Shown here: one piece after another, positions 50,718-59,785 of the stretch
How positions within the stretch are numbered: the first letter of the stretch is position 1
Layout: every line of letters starts with the position of its first letter
Origin: Nakamurella sp. A5-74
Lineage (GTDB): Bacteria > Actinomycetota > Actinomycetes > Mycobacteriales > Nakamurellaceae
Length of the DNA: 64,000 nucleotides
Direction of reading: 5' to 3'
NCBI RefSeq assembly: GCF_040438885.1
Contig: NZ_CP159218.1
Span: 4,684,570 to 4,748,569, forward strand
Notes under the pieces: model-generated
Databases searched by the model: none
The model's input: the letters and a program-made list of their open reading frames with translations, nothing else
What the model was told of the DNA's origin: nothing
Position numbers and translations under genes: made by a program

Positions 50718-51518
50718 ATGAACAGAACACACCTCACTCTCGCCGCCGCGCTCGCGGTCGCACTGCTCGGCGCCGCTTGCTCCGCGGAGACCCCGGTGGC
50801 AGTGACCGTCACCGAGTCGGTGCCGACCACCGTGGTCCGCACCAGCGAGATCACGAAGACCACCACCAAGAGCACCACGAGCACGGTGACGACGTCCGTG
50901 ACAGCCACCGTCACCAGCAGCCCGAACGCCACCGACGGCAAGGCGTGCACTGCGGTGGCCGCGGAGCTCGGATCGTTGGGCATCCTCGAACCGCTGCAGA
51001 AATTCACCGGGGGCGCCGACGATCTGACGGTCGGGGATCTGGTCGCCGGCATCTCCGACTACTCCGAGATCACCGCCCAGGGACCGAGTCTGACCGCTCT
51101 GGTACGGGAGCTGAACACTGCGGGCGTCGCATTTCGCGATGCGCCGACTGACAATCTGCAGGGCACCGCTCAGGACTTCGTCGCTGCCTGGGGCACCGTG
51201 TCTGCCGCCTGCGACGCCAACGGCACACCCATCCCAACGGTCAGGGTGGTCAGGGCGACGGTCACCGAAACCGCGAAGGTGTCCGTCGGGAGTGACGGGG
51301 CGCCGGCCACCTCGATCGCCAACGGCGACTACCTGGTTCCCAGCCAGATCACGCCCGGTGTCTACCAGTGCTCGGACGGCGACAACCCGTACTGGGAGAG
51401 CACCACCCCGGACGGCGAGATCATCGACAACGGACTCTCGACGATCGCACGCGTCCCGTCTGAGGCCTACTCGATGACGTTGAAGCGATGCGGCACGGAT
51501 TGGGTCAAGGTGAGCTGA
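50718..51518 (+). CDS. Secreted lipoprotein, function unknown
   Basis: Exported protein of 266 aa. The signal peptide (LTLAAALAVALLGAACSAE) ends in a lipobox with the cysteine near residue 21. A Thr/Ser/Val-rich linker with repeated TTKSTT/TVTTSV follows, then a globular part, and a C-terminal NGDYLVPSQITPGVYQC module related to the short PGTY repeats of actinobacterial surface proteins. AGAAGGAG lies 7 nt upstream of the ATG at 50718; the long open frame upstream is a shadow of the preceding gene. Confidence 0.78.
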   Translation: MNRTHLTLAAALAVALLGAACSAETPVAVTVTESVPTTVVRTSEITKTTTKSTTSTVTTSVTATVTSSPNATDGKACTAVAAELGSLGILEPLQKFTGGADDLTVGDLVAGISDYSEITAQGPSLTALVRELNTAGVAFRDAPTDNLQGTAQDFVAAWGTVSAACDANGTPIPTVRVVRATVTETAKVSVGSDGAPATSIANGDYLVPSQITPGVYQCSDGDNPYWESTTPDGEIIDNGLSTIARVPSEAYSMTLKRCGTDWVKVS

Positions 51519-51530
51519 CCTGCCTTCGAG

Positions 51531-51578
51531 ACGGCGATATCCACCCTTTCGTGTTCGAGGAAGGGTGGATATCGCCGT
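51531..51578 (+). terminator. Strong hairpin terminator
   Basis: Perfect 18-bp arms ACGGCGATATCCACCCTT (51531-51548) and its complement (51561-51578) around a 12-nt loop, followed by TTCG. It lies between the convergent lipoprotein and quinone-reductase genes and may serve both. Confidence 0.85.
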
Positions 51579-51612
51579 TTCGACCTGGTTGCCGAACCCA
51601 GCTCGGTCGGGG

Positions 51613-52641
51613 TCAGGCCGATGCGACGTCGATCAGCACCTTGCCCACAGCTCCGTCCTCGACGGCCTGGTGGGCCGCGGCGGTGTCCGCGAGCGGGTAG
51701 CGGTGCAGGGGCAGACCGTGCTCCTCGCCGACCGGCAGCGCGCCGGCCTCGACCGCGCGGGTGATGTCCTCGGCCGCAGCCGCCAGTGCGGGACCGCCGA
51801 CCGTGTAGAGCAGGACGAACTGGTAGCGGACGTTCTTGACCATGTTGGGCAGGATCGGCAGCGTCGCACTGTCGCCACCGTCATTGGCGTACATCGCCAC
51901 CGAGCCGCGGTTCCTGACCACCGCCGCGTCCAGGTCGGCGTTGCCCGCGATGGACACCTCGACCACCAGATCGACGCCGTCGGGAGCGATCGCGGCGATG
52001 GCGGCAGCTGCGTCCTCGGTCCGGTAGTTGACGACGTGGTGGGCACCGGCCGCCTGGGCGAGTGTCGCCTTCTCCGGGCCGGAGATCGTGGTGATCACCG
52101 TGGCGCCGGCCCAGACCGCGAGCTGGATGGCCGCATGGCCGACCGCTCCGGCTCCACCGGACACCAGCACGATCTTGCCGTCGAGGGCGCCGGGCTGCAG
52201 CCGGTCGGGGCCGTCCTCGGCGACGGTCAGCGCCCGATGAGCGGTCATCGCCGGCACGCCCAGGCTCGCACCGACATCGAAGCCAGCCCCGGCGGGGAGC
52301 TTGACCACCCGCTCGGCCGGCACGGTGGTGTACTCCTGCGCCGTACCGGTCGGCCGCTGGTGCTGGGCCAGGAAGAGCCAGACCCGGTCGCCGACCGCGA
52401 CGTGTTCGACGCCCTCCCCGACGGCATCCACCACACCGGACCCGTCCTGGTTCGGCGTCACCTCCGAAGCAGGCTGCGGCGCACCCGCACCGGGACCGGA
52501 TCGGGATTTCCAGTCGGTGGGATTGACCCCCGAGACGACGACACGGACGCGGACCTCGCCGGGAGCCGGGTCGAGGACCTCACGGTCGACGAGCTGCAGG
52601 ACCGACGGGTCCCCTGTCCGGGCGTACACAACACTCTTCAT
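51613..52641 (-). CDS. Quinone oxidoreductase-like protein (MDR/zeta-crystallin type)
   Basis: NADPH-dependent medium-chain reductase of 342 aa without the zinc cysteines of alcohol dehydrogenases. The N-terminal GroES-like half has VSGVNPTDWKSRSG and the coenzyme half the Rossmann loop VSGGAGAVGHAAIQLAVWAG; NYRTED follows as in quinone reductases. It reduces quinones or similar carbonyls; substrate unknown. ATG start at 52641, no operon partner. Confidence 0.9.
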   Translation of the reverse strand: MKSVVYARTGDPSVLQLVDREVLDPAPGEVRVRVVVSGVNPTDWKSRSGPGAGAPQPASEVTPNQDGSGVVDAVGEGVEHVAVGDRVWLFLAQHQRPTGTAQEYTTVPAERVVKLPAGAGFDVGASLGVPAMTAHRALTVAEDGPDRLQPGALDGKIVLVSGGAGAVGHAAIQLAVWAGATVITTISGPEKATLAQAAGAHHVVNYRTEDAAAAIAAIAPDGVDLVVEVSIAGNADLDAAVVRNRGSVAMYANDGGDSATLPILPNMVKNVRYQFVLLYTVGGPALAAAAEDITRAVEAGALPVGEEHGLPLHRYPLADTAAAHQAVEDGAVGKVLIDVASA

Positions 52642-53050
52642 GCAATCGGCAACCTCGCGGCGGCGCCTCTCATTCCCGGCTCGAGACCTTCCAGGCGGCC
52701 GGGCCGCTGTGACGGCCGGCTGATGCCATCCACCGGCGCCGACTGCCCATGCGCGACGTTTCCCAACTCGACCGGTTCGCCGCCGCCCCCATGCTGCCGA
52801 ATGCTTCCCATACGGACGCGAGCAGTTCCAGCACGGTGCTCAGGCCGCTCAGTCGGCCTGGTGATGACCCCTCATCGTCGGTGTTCGACCTCTCGACCGG
52901 GCTGAGTCCTCCTACCTTCGGCGATATCGACCCTCGCCCACCTGCACCGACGGCGGCAACCGACCATCCGACCCCCCGCTCTAGACTGACCATGACCCGA
53001 ACGGCGCAACCACCGTCGTCGACGCCGCCGAGCCCGAAAGCGACCGCAGC
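52642..53050. other. Intergenic region with promoter and a possible short leader peptide
   Basis: No full gene is supported in these 409 bp, although an open frame spans much of it on each strand. TAGACT at 52982-52987 is a good -10 candidate for the aminotransferase. An ATG at 52992 opens a 20-codon frame (MTRTAQPPSSTPPSPKATAA) whose TGA overlaps the aminotransferase ATG at 53051. Confidence 0.45.
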
Positions 53051-54352
53051 ATGACCGGAAATTCGCTCGATCCGCACTTGGCGCGCTATGCCGCCCGGAC
53101 GGACGGGATGCGCGCCTCCGCCATCCGGGCGCTGTTCGCGGTTGCCAACCGCCCCGAGGTCGTCTCGCTCGCCGGCGGGATGCCGTACCTGGAGTCGCTG
53201 CCGCTGGCAGAGCTGGCTGCGGACGTCGCCCAGATGATCGCCCAGGACGGACGGGTTGCACTCCAGTACGGCTCCGGTCAGGGCATTCTCGAACTGCGCG
53301 AACACATCTGCCAGATCATGGCGCTGGAAGGCATCTCCGCCCACCCCGATGACGTCGTGGTGACCGTCGGCTCCCAGATGGCCCTGGACCTGGTGACCCG
53401 GATCTTCTGCGATCCCGGCGACGTCATCCTCGCCGAAGCACCCTCCTACGTCGGCGCGCTCGGGACGTTCTCCTCGTACCAGGCGCAGGTAGTGCACGTG
53501 GACAGCGACGAGGACGGGTTGTTGCCCGATGCGCTGGCCGCCGCCATCGAATCGGTGCGCGCCTCCGGTCGCCGGATCAAGTTGCTGTACACGATCCCCA
53601 ACTTCCACAACCCGGCCGGGACCACGCTTGCCGTGGAGCGTCGTCCGCAGATCGCGGAGCTGTGTCGGGACGCCGGGATCACTGTCCTGGAAGACAATCC
53701 TTATGGGCTGCTCGGGTTCTCGGACACCATCTATCCCGCGATCCGGTCGATTGATGCCGAGAACGTCATCTACCTCGGCTCTTTCTCCAAGACGTTCGCT
53801 CCCGGTCTGCGCATCGGCTGGGTGCTCGCGCCGCACGCCGTGCGCGAGAAGTTGGTGCTGGCCAACGAGTCCGCGACGCTGAACCCACCCGTGTTCAACC
53901 AGATGATGATCGCCCGCTACCTGTCGAACTTCGACTGGCAGTCCCAGATCAAGACCTACCGGCAGTTGTACGCCGAACGCCGGGACGCGATGCTCGGCGC
54001 ACTCGAGGCGCACATGCCGGAGGGCACCACCTGGACGCATCCGGACGGCGGTTTCTACGTCTGGGTGACGCTGCCGGATGGATTCGACACGGCGGCCATG
54101 CTGCCCCGCGCGGTCACCGCCCGCGTCGCCTACGTACCCGGAACCGCTTTCTATGCAGACGGTTTCGGAACCCGACAGATGCGACTGTCCTACTGCTACC
54201 CCACGCCGGAGCGCATCGTCGAGGGTGTCCGTCGGCTCGCCGGCGTGCTCGATGGCGAGCAGGACATCATGCGCACCTTCGGATCGTCCTCGACCCGCCG
54301 TCGGTCACTCGGTGCTCCGTCGCCGTCGTCCCCGTCGCCCGACACTGCCTGA
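53051..54352 (+). CDS. PLP-dependent aminotransferase (class I/II, LysN/MocR-type fold)
   Basis: Fold-type I aminotransferase of 433 aa. It shows SLAGGMPYLESLPL at the start, ALQYGSGQGILELREHI, TIPNFHNPAGTTLAVERR with the substrate-contact Asn, and the PLP lysine in GSFSKTFAPGLRIGW. There is no N-terminal GntR-type HTH, so it is an enzyme rather than a MocR regulator; closest known activities are 2-aminoadipate and aromatic or branched amino acid transamination. A Ser/Pro-rich tail of about 30 residues is not part of the fold. The ligase-like gene follows 50 bp downstream. Confidence 0.92.
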   Translation: MTGNSLDPHLARYAARTDGMRASAIRALFAVANRPEVVSLAGGMPYLESLPLAELAADVAQMIAQDGRVALQYGSGQGILELREHICQIMALEGISAHPDDVVVTVGSQMALDLVTRIFCDPGDVILAEAPSYVGALGTFSSYQAQVVHVDSDEDGLLPDALAAAIESVRASGRRIKLLYTIPNFHNPAGTTLAVERRPQIAELCRDAGITVLEDNPYGLLGFSDTIYPAIRSIDAENVIYLGSFSKTFAPGLRIGWVLAPHAVREKLVLANESATLNPPVFNQMMIARYLSNFDWQSQIKTYRQLYAERRDAMLGALEAHMPEGTTWTHPDGGFYVWVTLPDGFDTAAMLPRAVTARVAYVPGTAFYADGFGTRQMRLSYCYPTPERIVEGVRRLAGVLDGEQDIMRTFGSSSTRRRSLGAPSPSSPSPDTA

Positions 54353-54402
54353 ACCCGCCCACGTCATCCCGAAACCCCTGCAGCACAAGGAGATGTTCAA
54401 CT

Positions 54403-55368
54403 GTGCCGACTGACCAACGTCATGTTCTCGTGCTGGCCGGTGGGCTCACGCACGAGCGCGAGGTCTCGCTGCGATCCGGCTCACGGGTGGCCGAATCCTT
54501 GCGGCGCGCCGGACACGACGTGGTGATCCGCGACGCAGACCTGTCCCTCATCCCCTGGCTCGCAGAACACCGGCCCGACGCGGCGGTCATCGCGCTGCAC
54601 GGCGGACGTGGGGAGAACGGTGCCGTCCAGGGAATCCTCGAGATGGCCGGCGTACCCTTCCTCGGCACCGCCGCCCACGACTGCCGCTTCGCCTGGGACA
54701 AGCCGACCGCAAAAAACCTCCTGCGTCGCGCCGGGTTCCACACTCCTGATTGGTTCACTCTCTCGCACAGCACGTTCCGTGATCTCGGTGCCAATGCCCT
54801 GATCGATCTGTTGGTGGACAGCCTCGGCATACCCATCATGCTGAAGCCGCACCAGGGTGGCTCCGCCCTCGGCGCGAACTCGGTCCGTGATGCTGCTGAG
54901 CTGCCCGCGGCCCTGGTCTCGTCCTTCGCCTACGGCGACGTGGTGATGGTCGAGAAGTTCGTGACCGGTACCGAGATCGCCGTCACCGTCGTCGAAGACA
55001 TCGTGGACGGCGTCGCGACGCCACGTGCTCTCCCCGCCGTGGAGGTCTCCTTCCCGGGTGACGTGTTCGACTACGAAGCCCGCTACACCGCCGGCCTGAC
55101 GACCTACTTCACCCCCGCGCGGCTCGACGACGAACAGGCCCGTCAGGCAGCCGAGCTGGCGGTGGCGGCGCACCGAGCGCTCGGTCTCCGGGACCTGTCC
55201 CGGACCGACGCGGTCGTCGGCGACGACGGCAAGGTCCAGTTCCTGGAGGTCAACGTGTCGCCGGGGCTCACCGAGACGTCGATGCTGCCGATGGCGGCCG
55301 AAGCCGCGGGCGAAGATCTCGGCGTGCTGTACTCCCGACTCATCGAAACGGCAATCATTCGTCACTGA
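54403..55368 (+). CDS. D-alanine--D-alanine ligase-like ATP-grasp protein
   Basis: ATP-grasp ligase of 321 aa. The Ddl-type opening VLVLAGGLTHEREVSLRSG and ALHGGRGENGAVQGILEMAG, the ATP-grasp lysine block IMLKPHQGGSALGANSV and the C-terminal metal-binding QFLEVNVSPGLTETSMLP are all present. A role in making a D-Ala-D-Ala-like dipeptide for peptidoglycan fits its place near murJ, cwlM and parAB, but it may be a paralogue of the main Ddl with another substrate. GTG at 54403 with AAGGAG upstream. Confidence 0.87.
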   Translation: MPTDQRHVLVLAGGLTHEREVSLRSGSRVAESLRRAGHDVVIRDADLSLIPWLAEHRPDAAVIALHGGRGENGAVQGILEMAGVPFLGTAAHDCRFAWDKPTAKNLLRRAGFHTPDWFTLSHSTFRDLGANALIDLLVDSLGIPIMLKPHQGGSALGANSVRDAAELPAALVSSFAYGDVVMVEKFVTGTEIAVTVVEDIVDGVATPRALPAVEVSFPGDVFDYEARYTAGLTTYFTPARLDDEQARQAAELAVAAHRALGLRDLSRTDAVVGDDGKVQFLEVNVSPGLTETSMLPMAAEAAGEDLGVLYSRLIETAIIRH

Positions 55369-55700
55369 CCGGCACCTGGAGCCGGCTGCGCGAAGGAGTG
55401 GCGGCCAGGGGCTGTGCCTCGGGAGCCGAGGTCGGACCCAGCCGCGAGTTTCCCGCGAGAACCGTTGCAGGGCAGTATGTTTCGGCGACCTGTCGAACGC
55501 AACGAGGCAGGTTCCGACGCTTTCCGTCACCGTGACGTAACTGCCCGGGGCGACCGGTCACGGAAAATCGCGGACGAAGATGAACTCGGGACCCTCGGCC
55601 GGTCGACCGCCCGATCGCGACCGATTTCAGCGCAGTGCGTCCCGGTTCGAGGTGATCCGACAGCAGTTCGGTGGGCTCGCGTCGTCGCGAGCATCTGGCA
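55369..55700. other. Intergenic region between convergent ligase and parB genes
   Basis: These 332 bp lie between genes converging from both sides. An open frame on the plus strand (55414 onward) runs antisense into parB and is not supported. A small palindrome GTCAC-C-GTGAC lies at 55526-55536. No clear terminator was found. Confidence 0.5.
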
Positions 55701-56684
55701 TCAGGACTCGGCGGTGCCGAATCCACCGTCCCGGGCACTGCGCTTGGCGACCTCGGGGGCCATCATCCGGACGATCCGCTCGAGGTCGTCGACGGTCGCG
55801 AACTCGAGGGTGATCTTCCCCTTGCGACGTCCGAGGTCGACCTTGGCCCGGGTGTCGAAGCGGTCCGACAGCAGCCGGGCCAGATTCTCGAGTCCCGGCA
55901 TGACGATCTTCTTGCGCGGCTGCGCTCGTCGGCGGGGTGAGTCGCCGGCCAACAACGTCACCTGCTCCTCGGTGCCGCGAACGGACAGGCCCTCGGCGAC
56001 GATCCGGGTCGCGAGATTCTCCTGCGCCTCCGGGTCCTCCAGCCCGAGCAGGGCCCGAGCGTGACCGGCCGACAGCACACCGGCAGCGACTCGACGCTGC
56101 ACCGGAACCGGCAGCTTGAGCAGTCGGATCGTGTTGGAGATGACCGGCCGACTGCGCCCCAACCGGGTGGCCAACTCCTCGTGCGTGACTCCGAACTCGT
56201 CCAGCAGCTGCTGGTACGCGGCCGCTTCCTCGAGTGGGTTCAGATTGGCCCGGTGGATGTTCTCCAGCAGCGCGTCCCGCAGCAGAGCCGCGTCTTCGGT
56301 CTTGCGGACGATCACCGGGATCTTCGGCAGACCAGCTTGTTGGGAGGCCCTCCAGCGGCGCTCACCCATCACCAGTTCGAACCTGATGTCGCCCTCCGGC
56401 CGGTCCAGGGAACGGACCACGACCGGTTGAAGCATGCCGAATTCACGCAGTGAGTGCTCGAGTTCTGCGAGCGCATCCTGGTCGAAGACGGTGCGGGGGT
56501 TCTTCGGGTTCGGCCGGATCGACGCCGGATCTACCTCTTCGTACCGCGGTGCGTCGGCGTCGATGGGCGCGGCCGGAGGCGTCGGTCGACCTCCCATGAA
56601 GACATCCGACACCGTCGACGTGGTGGGGCCGGTGGGGATCAGGGACGCGATCCCGCGTCCGAGCCCCCCCTTGGGCTTGCTCAT
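55701..56684 (-). CDS. parB: Chromosome-partitioning protein ParB
   Basis: CTP-dependent DNA clamp of 327 aa that loads at parS and segregates the oriC region with ParA. The N-terminus [17 protein letters not shown] is the ParA-interaction peptide. The CTP-binding domain has [12 protein letters not shown] and [16 protein letters not shown], then [20 protein letters not shown]; the HTH is [22 protein letters not shown]-terminal dimerisation domain ends the protein. The ATG at 56684 overlaps the parA stop (ATGA); the open frame further upstream is a parA shadow. Confidence 0.97.
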   Translation of the reverse strand: MSKPKGGLGRGIASLIPTGPTTSTVSDVFMGGRPTPPAAPIDADAPRYEEVDPASIRPNPKNPRTVFDQDALAELEHSLREFGMLQPVVVRSLDRPEGDIRFELVMGERRWRASQQAGLPKIPVIVRKTEDAALLRDALLENIHRANLNPLEEAAAYQQLLDEFGVTHEELATRLGRSRPVISNTIRLLKLPVPVQRRVAAGVLSAGHARALLGLEDPEAQENLATRIVAEGLSVRGTEEQVTLLAGDSPRRRAQPRKKIVMPGLENLARLLSDRFDTRAKVDLGRRKGKITLEFATVDDLERIVRMMAPEVAKRSARDGGFGTAES

Positions 56685-57787
56685 GAGCGCTCCTCGGTCG
56701 TCGACTGCTGAGAGTGCGCGGAGACGGCAGGCGCTGCGCCCCGGTGGGCGATCTCCCGGGCGGCATCCAGATAGCTCAGAGCGCCGCGGGAGCCCGGGTC
56801 GTAGGTGATCACCGACTGCCCGTATCCGGGCGCCTCGGATACCTTCACCGAACGCGGGATGACGCTGGTGAGGACCTTGTCCCCGAAGTGGGAACGAACC
56901 TCCTGGGCGACCTGGTCGGCGAGTTTGGTGCGCCCGTCGTACATCGTCAGCAGGATCGTGCTGACGTCCAACGAAGGGTTCAGGTGCTGCTGCACCAGAG
57001 AGATGTTGTTGATCAGCTGACCCAGGCCCTCGAGTGCGTAGTACTCGCACTGGATCGGGATCAGAACTTCCTGGGTGGCCACCATTGCGTTGACGGTGAG
57101 CAGTCCCAGCGAGGGCGGGCAGTCGATGAAGACGTAGTCGTACTCGCCGCGAATCGCTTCGATCGCCTTCTTCAGCCGACCCTCCCGAGCCACCATGGTC
57201 ACGAGCTCGATCTCGGCGCCGGCGAGGTCGATGGTGGCGGGGATGACGCCCAGTCGGGGTGCGTCCGGGCAGGTCTGGATCGCCTCGGCCGCCTCGATCT
57301 CACCGAGCAACACCTCGTACACCGATGGCGTTCCCAGCGTCCGGACGGCGCCGAGAGCAGTGCTGGTATTGCCCTGCGGGTCGAGGTCGATGACGAGCAC
57401 ATGCAGTCCGGCGAGCGCCAGGGCGACCCCGATGTTGACAGTCGTCGTGGTCTTCCCGACGCCACCCTTCTGGTTGGCGACCGCGAACACCCGACGTTCA
57501 CGTGGCCGGGGGAGGGACAGGTCGCCCTGCTGTACTTCGATCGCCCGTCGGGCGGCGGCGGCGATGGGGGTGTCCTCCAGGAAGGGATCGACGAACGCAT
57601 CGGAAGCCCCGGGGGTACTGGGTGCGGGCAGTTCGTCATCGACGTCACGGCTGTTGAAGGCCGAGATTGATGGGCGTGTTTCACGTGGAACGGCTGGATC
57701 GATCTCGCCGGTTTCACGTGGAACATCGTCCTTGAACGATCCTGGAGCTGCGTTCTCGGACACACCAATCCTCTCGATCACCTGCAC
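56681..57787 (-). CDS. parA: Chromosome-partitioning ATPase ParA
   Basis: Deviant-Walker ATPase of about 368 aa that moves ParB-parS complexes along the nucleoid. Walker A is [16 protein letters not shown], Walker [13 protein letters not shown], and the [12 protein letters not shown] block follows the first. The first ~100 residues are outside the ATPase core and contain [16 protein letters not shown], which is encoded by two parS sites in tandem. GTG at 57787 taken as start; a GTG eight codons further is possible. Confidence 0.96.
   Translation of the reverse strand: MQVIERIGVSENAAPGSFKDDVPRETGEIDPAVPRETRPSISAFNSRDVDDELPAPSTPGASDAFVDPFLEDTPIAAAARRAIEVQQGDLSLPRPRERRVFAVANQKGGVGKTTTTVNIGVALALAGLHVLVIDLDPQGNTSTALGAVRTLGTPSVYEVLLGEIEAAEAIQTCPDAPRLGVIPATIDLAGAEIELVTMVAREGRLKKAIEAIRGEYDYVFIDCPPSLGLLTVNAMVATQEVLIPIQCEYYALEGLGQLINNISLVQQHLNPSLDVSTILLTMYDGRTKLADQVAQEVRSHFGDKVLTSVIPRSVKVSEAPGYGQSVITYDPGSRGALSYLDAAREIAHRGAAPAVSAHSQQSTTEERS
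57677..57692. promoter_or_regulatory. parS: parS site 1 (inside parA)
   Basis: TGTTTCACGTGGAACG, the actinobacterial parS core GTTTCACGTGGAAC, within the parA coding sequence (encodes VPRET on the minus strand). Confidence 0.93.
57710..57725. promoter_or_regulatory. parS: parS site 2 (inside parA)
   Basis: GGTTTCACGTGGAACA; second site in parA, 33 bp from site 1 so that both keep the same reading frame (VPRET). Confidence 0.93.
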
Positions 57788-57865
57788 AACGAAGTCGTGC
57801 TCGACCCTACGTCACCTGCTGGGGTGGATCTGAGACAGCGGGAGCTCACACTGAGCCATGCGCGG

Positions 57866-57881
57866 TGTTTCACGTGAAACC
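57866..57881. promoter_or_regulatory. parS: parS site 3
   Basis: TGTTTCACGTGAAACC, the closest match to the perfect palindrome; 79 bp upstream of parA. Confidence 0.93.
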
Positions 57882-58200
57882 CCCTGTGGGCCTCTCGCTC
57901 TTCTCGTGACGAGACAGGCCGGCGATGGAGAGCGTTGCGGTAGCCGCTCCGTCATGCCCGGCTTGAATGCCGCCGCCCTGGGTCTCATCTGATATCGAGC
58001 AACAAACGGAGCGGCTGGGAGATCCAGTGATGGAGGAGTGGCGGCCCCGCCGTGGAGCCAGTGCCGGACACCGGCTGCGTCAGCCCATCGGTTTCATCTT
58101 GCTCTACTCCCTCCGGCACACGTCCCGTGATGGACGGCAAGGTTCGAAGCATGATCGCTCACAGCCTCGGGTCCTTCATCTACCAGAAGCCTTGCCTCGT

Positions 58201-58216
58201 CGATTCACGTGAAACA
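58201..58216. promoter_or_regulatory. parS: parS-like site 4 (one half weaker)
   Basis: CGATTCACGTGAAACA keeps the TTCACGTGAA core but has a changed left arm. Confidence 0.75.
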
Positions 58217-58238
58217 CAAGCAGCCGCGAATCTCGGAT

Positions 58239-58276
58239 GGGGTCTCGACTCGCTCCTCCGTCGCTCGCTCGACCAC
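58239..58276. repeat. Dispersed GGTCGAG element in the parS region
   Basis: Begins GGGGTCTCGACTCG and ends GCTCGCTCGACCACC; related to the copies at 46385-46413 with a few insertions and substitutions. It follows parS-like site 4 by about 20 bp. Confidence 0.75.
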
Positions 58277-58663
58277 CGCAGCTTCTGATCGGGGAGTGCA
58301 CGGGGGCCGTACGGCCAACCTCGACGCTCCAGGGAAGCAGGCGAGGGTCCAGCAGCGCAGGTCGGAGTCTCACTCAATCCTTCGTCGCACGTTCCACGAC
58401 CGCGGCTCTCTGATTGGGAGAGTTGGAGGCTTGTGTGGACAGCTGGATCTCGACCCGCTCCTCCGAGTACCGACGGTGTCTCATGACGAGTGCGGTCTTG
58501 GGTGGGGAGGTCGGACATGGCGGCTCGATTCAGGAGCGTTCCCCGGGGTGGTGTCTGGCCGGCGTTGGTTGGGTCTGGCCCCCCGGAGAGAGGAACGAAC
58601 GGAGGGGTGGGAGGCCGGTCGGACACCACCCCGGGGCGCGAACAGTGCCAGTCACCAATCTCC

Positions 58664-58679
58664 TGTTTCACGTGGAACG
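58664..58679. promoter_or_regulatory. parS: parS site 5
   Basis: TGTTTCACGTGGAACG, identical to site 1, 51 bp upstream of the LLM oxidoreductase gene. Confidence 0.93.
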
Positions 58680-58717
58680 GAGGCGCACATGGATCAGCAG
58701 GTGTCGGGGCGGCCACG

Positions 58718-58723
58718 TACCTT
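58718..58723 (+). promoter_or_regulatory. -10 box (TACCTT) for a leaderless LLM oxidoreductase transcript
   Basis: TACCTT ends 6 nt before the ATG at 58730; no ribosome site is present. Confidence 0.45.
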
Positions 58724-58729
58724 CGACGC

Positions 58730-59719
58730 ATGACACAGACGTCCGTCGCCGCCGGTTCGAGTCGCCAACGTATGTCGATCGGGGTGGGCTTCCCGCGGAG
58801 CTATTCACCGTCCCTTGCTGCTGAGTTCGCGAGGGCCACGGAAGCTGCCGGCCTGGACGAGATCTGGTTCGTCGAAGACTGCTTCTACAGCACGGCTCCG
58901 CCACTCGCCGCCGTCGCTCTCGCCGCTACCGAGCACATCAGCGTCGGGCTCGGAATCCTGCCGGCGGTCGTCCGCACCGCGGCGGTGACTGCCATGGAGA
59001 TCAGCACCCTGGAGCAGATCGGTCCCGGCCGGGTGGTCGCCGGTATCGGTCACGGTGTCCAGAGTTGGATGCAGCAGATGGGCGTCAAGCCGGCCTCACC
59101 GCTCACCGCACTGGGGGAGACCCTCAGCGCGGTGCGTTCACTTCTGCAGGGCGAACATCTCGACGAGGCGGGTCGAGTGGTCACCGTCCGGGACGTCGGA
59201 CTGGTTTTCCCGCCCGCCACACCGCCACCGGTCATCGCCGGCGTACGTGGGGCCAAGTCGCTGCAACTGGCGGGCCAGGTCTGCGACGGTGTGCTGCTCG
59301 ACGCGCCGACTTCGCCCTACTACCTCGATCAGGCTCGTACGCTGTGCGCTGCCGGGCCGGAGTTCCAGTTCCGCGCGTTGTCCTGGTGGTCGGTCGCTGG
59401 CGACCCGCGGGATGCACGGGCGGCCATGGCCGATGGTCTGCTGGACGCCGTCATACACCGGTTGCCGATGATCAGCGCGCTCCCGTTCTCCGATGCGCTC
59501 GTCACTGCAGCCGAGGCCGGGGGAGTGCAGGCCTTGATCGACCTGCCGCAGGAGTACTGGACTGCGATGGGAGCCGTCGGCACTCTCGACGATGCCGCAC
59601 AGCACATCCGTTCGCTGGCCGACGCGGGTCTGCGTTCCGCGGCGTTCTTCCTCGACGACGATCCCGCGACCGGCCGACGCCAGATCCAACAGATCGCGCA
59701 GGTGGCCTCGAGCGGCTGA
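58730..59719 (+). CDS. LLM class flavin-dependent oxidoreductase
   Basis: Luciferase-like (F420- or FMN-dependent) TIM-barrel protein of about 329 aa. Class pattern: SIGVGFPRSYSPSLAAEFAR, GLDEIWFVEDCFYSTAPPLA, SVGLGILPAVVRTAAVTAME and GRVVAGIGHGVQSWMQQMGV. The cofactor cannot be fixed from the sequence; F420 use is common in Actinobacteria. It is transcribed away from parA and towards rsmG. ATG at 58730 agrees with a leaderless promoter; another ATG lies 14 codons later. Confidence 0.88.
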   Translation: MTQTSVAAGSSRQRMSIGVGFPRSYSPSLAAEFARATEAAGLDEIWFVEDCFYSTAPPLAAVALAATEHISVGLGILPAVVRTAAVTAMEISTLEQIGPGRVVAGIGHGVQSWMQQMGVKPASPLTALGETLSAVRSLLQGEHLDEAGRVVTVRDVGLVFPPATPPPVIAGVRGAKSLQLAGQVCDGVLLDAPTSPYYLDQARTLCAAGPEFQFRALSWWSVAGDPRDARAAMADGLLDAVIHRLPMISALPFSDALVTAAEAGGVQALIDLPQEYWTAMGAVGTLDDAAQHIRSLADAGLRSAAFFLDDDPATGRRQIQQIAQVASSG

Positions 59720-59785
59720 GCAGCGCCCGACCGTCCCACCAGCATGCAAAGCCTCGGCCGACACCGCGGTCGGGCTGCGCGTCGG

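Larger units (their letters stand above)
57788..58729. other. Gene-poor parS region upstream of parA
   Basis: No gene is supported in these 942 bp; open frames on both strands have atypical composition and no ribosome sites. It holds three parS sites and degenerate members of the dispersed GGTCGAG element at about 58239-58276, 58366-58400 and 58440-58475. The parA promoter should lie at its left end. Confidence 0.7.

Noticed and set aside
35737..51612. Integrated prophage or integrative element as origin of the defence island
   Set aside because: No integrase, tRNA attachment site, capsid or transfer genes are visible; only defence genes and repeats support horizontal acquisition.
52670..54040. 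Long open frame on the minus strand opposite the aminotransferase (456 codons)
   Set aside because: It is antisense to a clear aminotransferase, has no recognisable domain or ribosome site, and its composition is that of a high-GC shadow frame.
55414..56064. Plus-strand open frame across the ligase-parB gap
   Set aside because: Most of it is antisense to parB, and the free part has neither ribosome site nor recognisable sequence.
57967..58733. Several overlapping open frames in the parS region
   Set aside because: They overlap repeats and parS sites, have no ribosome sites and disagree with neighbouring codon use.
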